A DNA stretch of 8,117 nt from Verrucomicrobiota bacterium (GTDB lineage: Bacteria > Verrucomicrobiota > Kiritimatiellia > UBA8416 > JAIOPI01). The notes beneath the pieces are model-generated. The model saw nothing but the letters and a program-made list of their open reading frames with translations. It did no database searches and was not told where the DNA came from. The stretch spans positions 1-8,117 of the forward strand of contig JAQCIA010000082.1 of assembly GCA_027620105.1 (NCBI GenBank). Direction: 5' to 3'. Shown in pieces: positions 1 through 5,839 of this stretch (the first letter of the stretch is position 1; each line of letters opens with the position of its first letter). A program made the position numbers and the translations under genes.

Positions 1-34
1 GGATTCTGACCGGGAAGGACAGCAAGGCATGAAT

Positions 35-54
35 GTCGTATATCTAAATACGAC
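35..54. repeat. Small hairpin near the left edge
   Basis: Bases 35-41 (GTCGTAT) are the exact reverse complement of 48-54 (ATACGAC), giving a 7-bp stem with a 6-nt A/T-rich loop. No T-run follows on the plus strand, so it is not a convincing terminator. It sits just upstream of the first copy of the dispersed repeat. Its role is unknown. Confidence 0.35.
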
Positions 55-70
55 CCCACATCATCTGCTC

Positions 71-101
71 GTGAATCCCGCAGAAAGGGCTAAACTGTTA
101 C
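71..101 (+). repeat. Dispersed repeat, copy 1 (REP-like)
   Basis: This 31-bp unit matches the copy at 3284-3314 at 29 of 31 positions, and its last 23 bases match the inverted copy at 3262-3284 with two differences. The conserved core is AAAGGGCTAAACTGTTAC. This copy is single, with no inverted partner beside it. It lies 22 bp upstream of the signal-peptide ATG of the glycosidase gene. Short dispersed imperfect repeats next to a RAYT remnant suggest a REP family. The usual 5' GTAG/GTGG tetranucleotide of classical REPs is not obvious, so the class is tentative. Confidence 0.7.
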
Positions 102-123
102 CTGACCCTTGAGGGACAAAACC

Positions 124-207
124 ATGAGCAATACTCGATCTCCGATTATGATAGCCTTGATTTCCCTTGCTCTCATGGCTGGAAAGTCGGATGCAGTTGA
201 AGCATGA
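124..207 (+). other. Signal-peptide ORF detached from the glycosidase by an in-frame TGA
   Basis: ATG at 124 opens a 27-codon frame with a typical Sec signal peptide: short polar N-region with Arg5, hydrophobic core I-M-I-A-L-I-S-L-A-L-M-A, then K-S-D-A-V-E-A, ending at TGA 205-207. GAGGG at 111-115 is a plausible ribosome binding site 8 nt upstream. The frame is the same as that of the glycosidase at 220, and the codons between the TGA and ATG 220 read G-N-D-P. So the simplest reading is that 124-2352 was one secreted protein of about 742 residues, now interrupted by a nonsense codon or misread there. It could also act as a leader ORF, because the TGAGGT overlapping the stop can serve as a binding site for ATG 220. 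Confidence 0.6.
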
Positions 208-219
208 GGTAATGACCCC

Positions 220-2352
220 ATGGACAAATACAACGTAGTCTGGACGACGCCAAGCAAGGACCACAATGGTTCTATGCCGATCGGCAACGGCGAAACAGGG
301 CTGAATCTTTGGGTGGAGCCAAATGGCGATTTGGTCCTTCTCATCAGCCGGACCGACAGTTGGGATGAGAACGAACGGCTTTGCAAGCTCGGTCGCGTTC
401 GAATCAAGTTCAACCCCAGCTTGGCCCATGGCACGTTCAAACAGGAACTGAAGCTGCGGCAGGGAGAAATCGAAATCGTAGGGACGTCGGTGACGGCCCG
501 TATCTGGGTCGATGCAAACCGGCAAATCATCCACGTCGATGCCGGCAGCGAGAGCGCCTTCGAAACCCAAGTGGATCTGGAGCTCTGGCGGAAAGAGAAG
601 CGGACGGCCCAGAACATCGGTGACGGTGTGGACGGATTCAAAGGCCCCAAGACGGTCTATCCCGATACTATAGTTGACGGACAGAAGAGTCGCATCGCGT
701 GGTATCATCGCAATCCCGTCTCCCCGTGGAGAGGAACCCTGGAACTGCAGGGCCTTCAGCCGGCGCTGGAGATCGGCGCCGATCCACTGTTACACCGCAC
801 CTTCGGAGGCGTGATCAGGGGCGAGGGCTTGGTCAACGCGGATGACAAGACACTCAAAAGCGCCAAGCCGCAGAAGCACTTTCGTCTGTCGATCCACACG
901 CACACCCAAGTCCCCGCGACCGAGGAACAATGGCTGAAGGCCATTGAGGCAAACATCGCCTCCGCCGACACGGTTGGTGGCGACGAGACACTGAAGGCCC
1001 ATCGCAAATGGTGGGATGAGTTCTGGAATCGAAGCTGGGTTTTCGCGACGGGAAACGCGGATGCCGAAGCCGTCACCAGGGGGTACGTGTTGCAGCGCTG
1101 GATCTCAGCCGGTGCCGGCCGCGGCAACTTCCCCATCAAGTTCAACGGCTCGATCTTCACTGTTGATGGGGAGAATGACCCTGACTACCGACGCTGGGGC
1201 GGGTGCTACTGGTTCCAGAACACGCGCTTGCCATACTGGCCCATGCTGGCTTCGGGCGACTACGAGATGATGCGGCCGCTGTTTCGGATGTTCCTCGATG
1301 CGCTTCCCCTGGCTAAGATCCGCACGCCGATCTATTTCGGCCACGAGGGCGCCTTCTTCCCCGAGACGATGTCGTTCTGGGGCACTTACGAAAACGGCGG
1401 CTACGGCTGGGGATGGCGTACGACCGGCAAACCGGGCGACCCCACTATCAATCCGTATATCCGGTTTCATTACAGCGGAACGCTCGAACTGCTGGCGATG
1501 ATGATCGATTACCACGAGCACACTGGCGACACGGTATTCCTGAAAAAGGAGCTCTTGCCCATTGCCGACGAATACCTTCTATGGTGGGACAAACACTGGA
1601 GTCGCGACAGTGAGGGTAAGCTGCACATGTATCCCTCGTCGGCCTGCGAATCCTTCTGGGAATGCGCGAATCCCACGCCTGACGTTGCGGGCTTGATGTG
1701 GAACATTGACCGACTGTTGGTGCTGACCGATGAGGAAATCGGGGCTAATCGTCGGGCTCGATGGGCGACCTTTCGCAAGGCGATTCCTTCAATCCCTATG
1801 TCGGAAATCGACGGACAACCGACCATTGCTCCTGCCGAGGGCAAGCTCCCCAAGCGCACCAACGTCGAAAACCCCGAACTGTATGCCGTCTTTCCGTTTC
1901 GCATATATGGTGTTGGCAAGCCTGAACTGGACGTTGCCACCCGTACATTCTTACGTCGGGATTTCAAGAATAGCACTTGTTGGATGCAGGATGAAACTCA
2001 GGCGGCCTATCTCGGTCTCGCGCAGACGGCCGCAGAATTTCTTGCCGGACGAGCGAATAGTAAACATGACGCAAGCCGGTTCCCAGCCTTTTGGGGTCCC
2101 AATTTTGATTGGATACCCGACCAGGACCATGGCGGAAACCTTGTGATGGGGCTGCAAACGATGATCCTCCAATCGGACGACGGCAAGATCCGCATACTCC
2201 CGGCCTGGCCGAAAGACTGGGACCTTGATTTTAAGCTACACGCCCCGCACACAACTGTGATCGAAGGCCGTGTAAGGAATGGAAAGCTTGTTGACATGAA
2301 AGTTACGCCCGCGTCCCGTAGAAAAGATGTAGTAGTTATTGAGCCCCAGTAG
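220..2352 (+). CDS. DUF5703-type glycoside hydrolase-like protein, export signal cut off
   Basis: This 710-residue product resembles the DUF5703 proteins of Bacteroidota and PVC bacteria: large, usually secreted proteins related to (alpha/alpha)6-barrel glycosidases such as GH95. The substrate is unknown. Family-like blocks are V-V-W-T-T-P-S-K-D at residues 6-14, M-P-I-G-N-G at 19-24, C-Y-W-F-Q-N-T-R-L-P-Y-W at 329-340, G-H-E-G-A-F-F-P-E-T-M at 374-384, and C-E-S-F-W around Glu477, a possible catalytic acid. The C-terminal part, with L-P-A-W-P-K-D-W, looks like the beta-sandwich domain of this fold. ATG 220 is the first start after the in-frame TGA at 205-207, with GAGGT at 206-210 placed 9 nt upstream. 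From here the product lacks a signal peptide and would be cytoplasmic. The body is intact, with no frameshift, which argues that the lesion is recent, an assembly error, or bypassed. Third codon positions look less GC-biased than in serC or proBA, hinting at a different history. Confidence 0.8.
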   Translation: MDKYNVVWTTPSKDHNGSMPIGNGETGLNLWVEPNGDLVLLISRTDSWDENERLCKLGRVRIKFNPSLAHGTFKQELKLRQGEIEIVGTSVTARIWVDANRQIIHVDAGSESAFETQVDLELWRKEKRTAQNIGDGVDGFKGPKTVYPDTIVDGQKSRIAWYHRNPVSPWRGTLELQGLQPALEIGADPLLHRTFGGVIRGEGLVNADDKTLKSAKPQKHFRLSIHTHTQVPATEEQWLKAIEANIASADTVGGDETLKAHRKWWDEFWNRSWVFATGNADAEAVTRGYVLQRWISAGAGRGNFPIKFNGSIFTVDGENDPDYRRWGGCYWFQNTRLPYWPMLASGDYEMMRPLFRMFLDALPLAKIRTPIYFGHEGAFFPETMSFWGTYENGGYGWGWRTTGKPGDPTINPYIRFHYSGTLELLAMMIDYHEHTGDTVFLKKELLPIADEYLLWWDKHWSRDSEGKLHMYPSSACESFWECANPTPDVAGLMWNIDRLLVLTDEEIGANRRARWATFRKAIPSIPMSEIDGQPTIAPAEGKLPKRTNVENPELYAVFPFRIYGVGKPELDVATRTFLRRDFKNSTCWMQDETQAAYLGLAQTAAEFLAGRANSKHDASRFPAFWGPNFDWIPDQDHGGNLVMGLQTMILQSDDGKIRILPAWPKDWDLDFKLHAPHTTVIEGRVRNGKLVDMKVTPASRRKDVVVIEPQ

Positions 2353-2429
2353 CCCAAGGAGGATCCAACCAGCCCCTGCACGGTACGGCGTGCCGCCGCC
2401 CGTGATGGCAACGTTCGCCACCCACCAGA

Positions 2430-2867
2430 ATGAAAAGAAGAATTCCAGCGCTCCTCAGCGCTTGCGTGCTCTTGACCTCGGGTTGTGGATACGCCAGCTC
2501 AGGGACGTGGACCGACGCTCCCAAGAACTGGCAGAGGGCGTTCCGGTCGACCAAGCCCCCGGACGTCGTGGTTGTTCACTCCCACTACTGGAGATCGTCT
2601 CACTGGTCGCTTGAGTTTGAGTATTTCTTCCACATTCGCGCCAACGAGGCCTTGCGGCAACAGTTGCTCACCGCAAACGAGATGGTACAGCTGAAACACG
2701 AAGAGTCTTCCGAGCCAGTGTTTTTCGGGAAGAAGCCTGCATGGTTCCTTCCCAAACATCTGGATTCGTACGAGGTATGGAAATATCGGATCGAGAGAAA
2801 CAGCAGTTTCAGAGTTTTTGTGGACAAGGAGAATGGGGACCTCTTTCTCACCGACAACGTCATTTAG
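2430..2867 (+). CDS. Small predicted lipoprotein, unknown function
   Basis: This 145-residue product starts with K-R-R, a hydrophobic stretch (residues 5-16) and a lipobox-like L-T-S-G-C with the lipidated Cys at position 19, so it is probably anchored in a membrane on the periplasmic side. The mature part is rich in aromatic residues and contains W-F-L-P-K near the middle of its second half, then Y-E-V-W and a C-terminal F-R-V-F-V-D-K-E-N-G-D-L-F-L-T-D block that reads as paired beta strands. I do not recognise the family. The ATG at 2430 is the only start giving a complete signal, since an in-frame TGA lies at 2403-2405. No clear ribosome binding site precedes it: the AAGGAGG near 2355 is too far away. 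It follows the glycosidase by 77 bp on the same strand and might be co-transcribed. Confidence 0.7.
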   Translation: MKRRIPALLSACVLLTSGCGYASSGTWTDAPKNWQRAFRSTKPPDVVVVHSHYWRSSHWSLEFEYFFHIRANEALRQQLLTANEMVQLKHEESSEPVFFGKKPAWFLPKHLDSYEVWKYRIERNSSFRVFVDKENGDLFLTDNVI

Positions 2868-3052
2868 TGGCGAACAGCCATTAAGCCAAACGGTTGACAA
2901 GGGGAAAGCGGTAGCACCCCGGAACGCTCCCGTCCCTGGTTCTGACTGACTCTGAGCGACGGGTCCCGACTTGAATTCGGTTAAGGGGCTTCCGACCAAA
3001 CAACCATGCGGTGGGTAGTGTAATCGGGGACGTTCTAGGCAAGAGATTGCCA
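2868..3052. other. Intergenic stretch with no recognised feature
   Basis: No convincing gene lies here. The open minus-strand frames have an R/P/S/G-rich composition typical of non-coding frames. I looked for integron attC core sites after the lipoprotein gene and found no RYYYAAC/GTTRRRY pair. CCCGTC and GACGGG near 2930-2970 can pair across a 23-nt loop, but this is too weak to name. Confidence 0.4.
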
Positions 3053-3259
3053 TTACGAATGTTGTGATGTAATTGACACACTTCTAACTGGCCGGCCGCG
3101 CTTGGTGCGGGATCGGCCGCAGTCTTGGCGCAACGTCCCGGCAAAGCGCTCACCACCGATCGCGGTCCCCTTGTGGAATCGCCGACTGACGGCATCATCG
3201 ACACCCGACATCAACGCGGCTCCATAGTCGCGGCGGTCGTCGTCGCTGAAGCCGCCCAA
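3053..3259 (-). pseudogene. 3' remnant of a REP-associated tyrosine transposase (RAYT)
   Basis: The minus-strand frame ends at TAA (3053-3055) and encodes about 68 residues. It contains F-H-K-G-T-A-I-G-G-E-R-F followed by C-G-R-S-R-T-K-R-G-R-P. This matches the C-terminal pattern of RAYT/Y1 transposases (PF01797 relatives), where an N/R-x-G-x-x-[IL]-G-S-[ED]-x-F segment precedes L-G-R and a basic K-R-G-R-P-R-K tail. The HUH motif and catalytic Tyr would lie further N-terminal and are absent. The frame runs without a stop back into the palindrome at 3262-3314 and there meets a TAA, so the rest of the gene is gone. It is therefore a non-functional fragment, probably cut at the repeat. Recognition rests on a short tail and is moderate. 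Confidence 0.5.
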
Positions 3260-3261
3260 GT

Positions 3262-3284
3262 GTAACAGTTTAGCCCTTTTCGCG
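3262..3284 (-). repeat. Dispersed repeat, copy 3 (inverted)
   Basis: Read on the minus strand this 23-bp unit matches the 3' part of copy 1 (79-101) with two differences and that of copy 2 (3292-3314) with one. It forms the left arm of the palindrome. The RAYT remnant frame passes through it as A-K-R-A-K-L-L-H. Confidence 0.7.
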
Positions 3285-3314
3285 TGAACCCCGCGGAAAG
3301 GGCTAAACTGTTAC
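3284..3314 (+). repeat. Dispersed repeat, copy 2
   Basis: This 31-bp unit is in direct orientation to 71-101 (29 of 31 identical), 3213 bp away. It forms the right arm of the palindrome. Its GTG at 3284 opens a long frame that runs into serC, but the P/R-rich composition of that extension shows it is a shadow and not a serC N-terminus. Confidence 0.7.
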
Positions 3315-3549
3315 TTGAAAAGCCAGCCGCTGCCTCTCGACCTCGACCCGCCCGAACAGATCCGCCTGAGCACCGCCTGAGGCCCCGGCTGTACGCGCCC
3401 AGAAAGAAGCCACCCCCGACAACTTTGCCGCGAGTCACGGCCCGTCACCGGGCGAGTGGCTCCGCTTCCCGCGTCGGATCGCCGCCGCCGTCCCCGCCGT
3501 GGCCGACCTGGCGTTTTCTGAGCGACTGGGCGGGCCCCAAAACGCTTGA
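3315..3549 (+). pseudogene. Frameshifted C-terminal remnant of an unrecognised gene
   Basis: Two plus-strand frames look coding, with strongly G/C third positions. The first is open from the repeat to TGA 3378-3380 and reads P-L-D-L-D-P-P-E-Q-I-R-L-S. The second is open from 3370 to TGA 3547-3549 and includes G-E-W-L-R-F-P-R-R-I and A-V-A-D-L-A-F-S-E-R-L-G-G. They overlap at 3370-3377, where one single-base frameshift would join them into about 77 codons. Neither has a usable start codon or ribosome binding site. The simplest reading is the tail of a broken gene that once ended just before the serC promoter. I do not recognise the product. Compositional bias in GC-rich DNA could mimic this signal, so confidence is limited. 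Confidence 0.35.
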
Positions 3550-3574
3550 GACAGTGTCGGGTGCGGCGTATGAT
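3546..3574 (+). promoter_or_regulatory. Sigma70-type promoter for serC
   Basis: TTGAGA (3546-3551), a 17-nt spacer and TATGAT (3569-3574) form a near-consensus promoter. Transcription would start near 3581, giving a leader of about 54 nt before the serC ATG. The -35 box overlaps the TGA that ends the upstream remnant. Confidence 0.6.
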
Positions 3575-3634
3575 CTACGGTTTGTGTCGTCGACGGCGAT
3601 GGCGGCACGGGTAGATGTGTTGAAGGAGATTAGG

Positions 3635-4711
3635 ATGTCCCGCGTATACAATTTCTGTTCCGGGCCGGCGATGCTGCCGCTTGAGGTACTGGCCGAGGCG
3701 CAGGCGCAGTTGCCCGACTATCAGGGTTCCGGCATGTCGCTGATGGAGTGCAGCCATCGCGGCAAGGAATATATGGCGGTGCAGGCGGAAGCGATTGCCA
3801 ACCTGCGCGAGCTCTTGGGCATCCCGGAGGACTACGGCGTGCTGCTCTTGCAGGGTGGGGCCAGCGCCCAGTTCGCCATGGTGCCGCTCAATCTGCTGAC
3901 GCCGGGAACGGTGGCCGACTACACCCGCTCAGGCACCTGGGCGATCAAGGCCATCAAGGAGGCCAAGGTTGTGGGCAAGGTGCATCTGGCCGCCGATTGT
4001 GGGGATGAGATTCCCACGCGTGTCCCGCGCCTCGACGAGTTGGCGCTCACGCCGGGCGCGGCCTACGTGCATGTGACGTCGAACGAGACCATCTCCGGCG
4101 CGCAGTGGAAAACGTTTCCGAAGACGGATGCGCCGCTGGTGGCGGATATGTCGTCGGACATCCTTTCGCGCCCCATTGACATCACGCAGTTCGGTCTGGT
4201 GTATGCCGGCGCGCAAAAGAATCTGGGGCCATCGGGCGTGACCGTGGTGATCGTGCGCAAGGATCTGGCGGAGCGCGTGCCGGAAACGGTGCCGCACTTC
4301 TTCCGGTACAAGACGCACCTTGCGGAAGACATGGTCAACACACCTCCCTGCTACTCCGTCTACATTTTGATGCTGGTGACCCGCTGGGTGAAGCAGGTGG
4401 GGCTGGAGACGCTCTACCGGCGGAACCAGGAAAAGGCGGCCAGTTTGTACGCGGCCATCGATGCGTCGGGCGGATTCTACAGGGGCACAGCCGTGCAGGA
4501 ATGCCGCTCCGACATGAACGTCACGTTTCGCCTGCCCAGCGAAGCATTGGAAGCGCAATTTGCGAAGGCGGCATCGGTGGCCGGCTTGACGCAATTGGCC
4601 GGGCACCGGTCCGTGGGCGGCCTGCGTGCGTCCATTTATAATGCCTTTCCGCGTGAAGGCGTTGACGCCCTGCTCGCCTTTATGAAAGACTTCGCGGCCA
4701 GAAACGGCTGA
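3635..4711 (+). CDS. serC: Phosphoserine aminotransferase SerC
   Basis: SerC (EC 2.6.1.52) transfers the amino group of glutamate to 3-phosphohydroxypyruvate to make O-phosphoserine, the second step of serine synthesis, using PLP in the cytoplasm. The class-V aminotransferase can also serve pyridoxine synthesis. The 358-residue product is close to the usual 360. Visible signatures are F-C-S-G-P-A at residues 7-12, H41-R42 in M-E-C-S-H-R-G-K (phosphate binding), G-G-A-S-A-Q-F at 74-80, Trp102 that stacks on PLP, and the PLP-binding Lys195 in G-A-Q-K-N-L-G. These positions match the E. coli enzyme closely. The start at 3635 is fixed by AAGGAG at 3623-3628, 6 nt upstream, and by alignment of the N-terminus. 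The longer open frame from 3284 is not translated in my view. No serA lies in the window. Confidence 0.97.
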   Translation: MSRVYNFCSGPAMLPLEVLAEAQAQLPDYQGSGMSLMECSHRGKEYMAVQAEAIANLRELLGIPEDYGVLLLQGGASAQFAMVPLNLLTPGTVADYTRSGTWAIKAIKEAKVVGKVHLAADCGDEIPTRVPRLDELALTPGAAYVHVTSNETISGAQWKTFPKTDAPLVADMSSDILSRPIDITQFGLVYAGAQKNLGPSGVTVVIVRKDLAERVPETVPHFFRYKTHLAEDMVNTPPCYSVYILMLVTRWVKQVGLETLYRRNQEKAASLYAAIDASGGFYRGTAVQECRSDMNVTFRLPSEALEAQFAKAASVAGLTQLAGHRSVGGLRASIYNAFPREGVDALLAFMKDFAARNG

Positions 4712-4714
4712 TTT

Positions 4715-4770
4715 CGTGTGACGGTGAGCCTCTCGCACGGGCAGGCAGACGTCCGCGTCACGTGTATTTT
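4715..4770 (+). terminator. Possible stem and T-rich stretch after serC
   Basis: CGTGTGACG (4715-4723) can pair with CGTCACGTG (4756-4764) over 9 bp with two G-T wobbles, enclosing a 32-nt loop, and TATTTT follows at 4765-4770. It could end the serC transcript just before the tRNA. The loop is long and the T-run is short, so this is a weak call. Read-through from serC into the tRNA is equally possible, since no separate tRNA promoter is visible in the gap. Confidence 0.25.
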
Positions 4771-4773
4771 CAT

Positions 4774-4850
4774 GCGCCTGTAGCTCAACTGGATAGAGCG
4801 TCAGCCTCCGAAGCTGAAGGTTGTGGGTTCGACCCCCGCCAGGCGCACCA
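4774..4850 (+). tRNA. tRNA-Arg, anticodon CCG
   Basis: A complete cloverleaf is visible. The acceptor GCGCCTG pairs with CAGGCGC. The D-arm is GCTC/GAGC and the anticodon arm is TCAGC/GCTGA, with loop CTCCGAA giving anticodon CCG (reads CGG, arginine). The variable loop is AGGTT, and the T-arm GTGGG/CCCGC encloses TTCGACC. The 3' ACCA is encoded, so the gene is 77 nt long. It lies 62 bp after serC on the same strand. No duplicated 3' end is seen downstream, so there is no sign that it is used as an integration site. Confidence 0.96.
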
Positions 4851-4922
4851 TTCGCGATCGTCATTCCTTCCGAAAGATGCGGTTCAGGCGTGAACGCGGT
4901 CAGGCGCCATTGTTAGCCATGA

Positions 4923-4952
4923 TTGACAGGGAAATGCACGAAATCCTATAAC
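4923..4952 (+). promoter_or_regulatory. Strong sigma70-type promoter for the secreted 266-residue protein
   Basis: A perfect -35 TTGACA (4923-4928), an 18-nt spacer and TATAAC (4947-4952) precede the gene. The start would fall near 4959, leaving a short leader of about 17 nt that carries AAGGAG (4961-4966), 9 nt before the ATG. This suggests constitutive and fairly high expression. Confidence 0.7.
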
Positions 4953-4975
4953 TAGTCGGGAAGGAGAATCTCGGT

Positions 4976-5776
4976 ATGAAAAAAACATTGCTCATGGGAA
5001 CGTTGCTGGTTGCCTTGACCGCACTCGGAGCACAGCAAGCGCTTGCGGCGCGCACAACCGGAATCACGCTGCTGGTGATCCCGTCGCGGTACACCGTGGT
5101 GCAGTTTGCGTTCGACGTGGCCAGCAAGCGCTCCATGTATTTGCTTTCCTATGATCGCCCGGCCGCGGGTGGGGACACGCGCATGTATGCGTGGGACAAA
5201 AGCGCCAACAAGTGGATTGAGGTGAACGAATCCGATGTGAGCAGCGGTGCGCTGTTTCATGAGAAGCCATCCCGCACGGTGCTGGTCGGCGACCACGTGA
5301 CCCTGCCAGTCAGCGTGGGCGCGGTCACGGATCCGAGCGGCAAGGCGCAGCGGATTACCAGCTTGAACCTCGTTGACATTGCCAACGGCCTCGATGATGT
5401 GCTCGATTTCAGCGGGAGCGAGTGGAAGTGGTTTGCCGGTCGATATGGCTTCACGCTGGATGATCGCAATTCCGAACGCCGCCGCTGGGGGCGCTATGGA
5501 CCGCGCGGCGGAGAGCGGGCGCAGGCGCCGCGGAAAGCGGCCACGCATGATGATGTGGTGATGCCCGAGGCCGTGCAGGTTCCGGAGGATGCCCTGCGCG
5601 CTCCGGCGGTTGTCGAACCGGCGCCTGAACAGCAGACGCTGATCATTGAGGTGCCGACTGCGGCCCGTGCAGCCGTTGAGGAGAAGGGCGTGGCTGCACC
5701 GATGGCGGTGGCTGAGCCTGCGCCGCCGATGGAATTTGCCCCGGTGGGCGCGGATGTTGCACCGGAAGACAAATAG
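4976..5776 (+). CDS. Secreted protein of unknown function with Ala/Pro/Glu-rich tail
   Basis: This 266-residue product begins with a clear Sec signal peptide (M-K-K, hydrophobic core at residues 5-20, likely cut after A-L-A near residue 25), so it is exported to the periplasm or beyond. Residues about 26-165 look like a folded, beta-rich domain with L-L-V-I-P-S-R-Y-T-V-V-Q near its start, M-Y-A-W-D-K in the middle and S-E-W-K-W-F-A-G-R-Y-G-F at its end. The last 95 or so residues are low-complexity, with an R/G-rich segment (R-R-R-W-G-R-Y-G) and then Ala, Pro, Glu and Val, probably a disordered linker or wall-spanning tail. I do not recognise the family. The start is fixed by AAGGAG and the signal peptide. 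It has its own promoter, stands alone between the tRNA and the convergent proBA operon, and gives no functional clue from context. Confidence 0.85.
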   Translation: MKKTLLMGTLLVALTALGAQQALAARTTGITLLVIPSRYTVVQFAFDVASKRSMYLLSYDRPAAGGDTRMYAWDKSANKWIEVNESDVSSGALFHEKPSRTVLVGDHVTLPVSVGAVTDPSGKAQRITSLNLVDIANGLDDVLDFSGSEWKWFAGRYGFTLDDRNSERRRWGRYGPRGGERAQAPRKAATHDDVVMPEAVQVPEDALRAPAVVEPAPEQQTLIIEVPTAARAAVEEKGVAAPMAVAEPAPPMEFAPVGADVAPEDK

Positions 5777-5799
5777 GGCGGAAGGGCGGAAAGCGTAAA

Positions 5800-5836
5800 G
5801 CGGAGTCAGCCGCGCACCGCGCGCAACCGCGCTCTT
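5800..5836. terminator. Weak hairpins between convergent genes
   Basis: The 63-bp gap between the convergent genes holds two small GC stems: GCGG/CCGC at 5800-5803/5810-5813, and GCGCG/CGCGC at 5819-5823/5828-5832 followed by TCTT. They may help stop transcription from either side, but neither has a proper T-run. Confidence 0.2.
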
Positions 5837-5839
5837 CAC

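Larger units (their letters stand above)
2..112 (+). other. Possible C-terminal end of a gene cut by the window edge
   Basis: One plus-strand frame is open from base 2 to a TGA at 110-112 (36 codons) and passes in frame through the repeat at 71-101, ending V-N-P-A-E-R-A-K-L-L-P-D-P. It could be the tail of an upstream protein extended by repeat insertion. A competing frame from base 3 ends earlier, at a TGA at 30-32 (I-L-T-G-K-D-S-K-A). The window does not show which, if either, is real. There is no recognisable domain. This is a weak call based only on an open frame at the edge. Confidence 0.15.
3262..3314. repeat. Long palindrome made of two inverted repeat copies
   Basis: Bases 3262-3284 pair with 3292-3314 over 23 bp. 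Every pair is Watson-Crick except T3280-G3296, and the loop is the 7 nt 3285-3291. Outside the stem CAAG and CTTG continue the symmetry, broken by one extra TG at 3261-3262. This is the arrangement of paired REPs (BIME-like). It lies between the RAYT remnant and the remnant upstream of serC. A stable hairpin could form in RNA from either strand, but no T-run follows on either side, so I do not call it a terminator. Confidence 0.8.

Noticed and set aside
205..207. TGA recoded as glycine, tryptophan or selenocysteine
   Set aside because: serC and proA both end at TGA at their family lengths, so TGA is a stop in this genome. No selenocysteine would be expected at a signal-peptide junction.
61..708. 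Minus-strand 215-codon open frame opposite the glycosidase start
   Set aside because: It is antisense to a well-supported gene and has no recognisable domain or ribosome binding site. Other long antisense frames opposite serC, proA, proB and the secreted protein were rejected for the same reason.
2378..2393. Terminator hairpin after the glycosidase
   Set aside because: GCACG/CGTGC pairs over only 5 bp with a 6-nt loop and has no following T-run.
2868..3060. Integron cassette attC site after the small lipoprotein gene
   Set aside because: A lone small gene suggested a cassette, but no matched RYYYAAC and GTTRRRY core pair with an imperfect palindrome between them was found.
3284..3634. Long N-terminal extension of SerC starting at GTG 3284
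   Set aside because: The extension is Pro/Arg-rich, begins inside the repeat and has no SerC homology. ATG 3635 has AAGGAG 6 nt upstream and gives a normal 358-residue enzyme with E. coli-like residue numbering.
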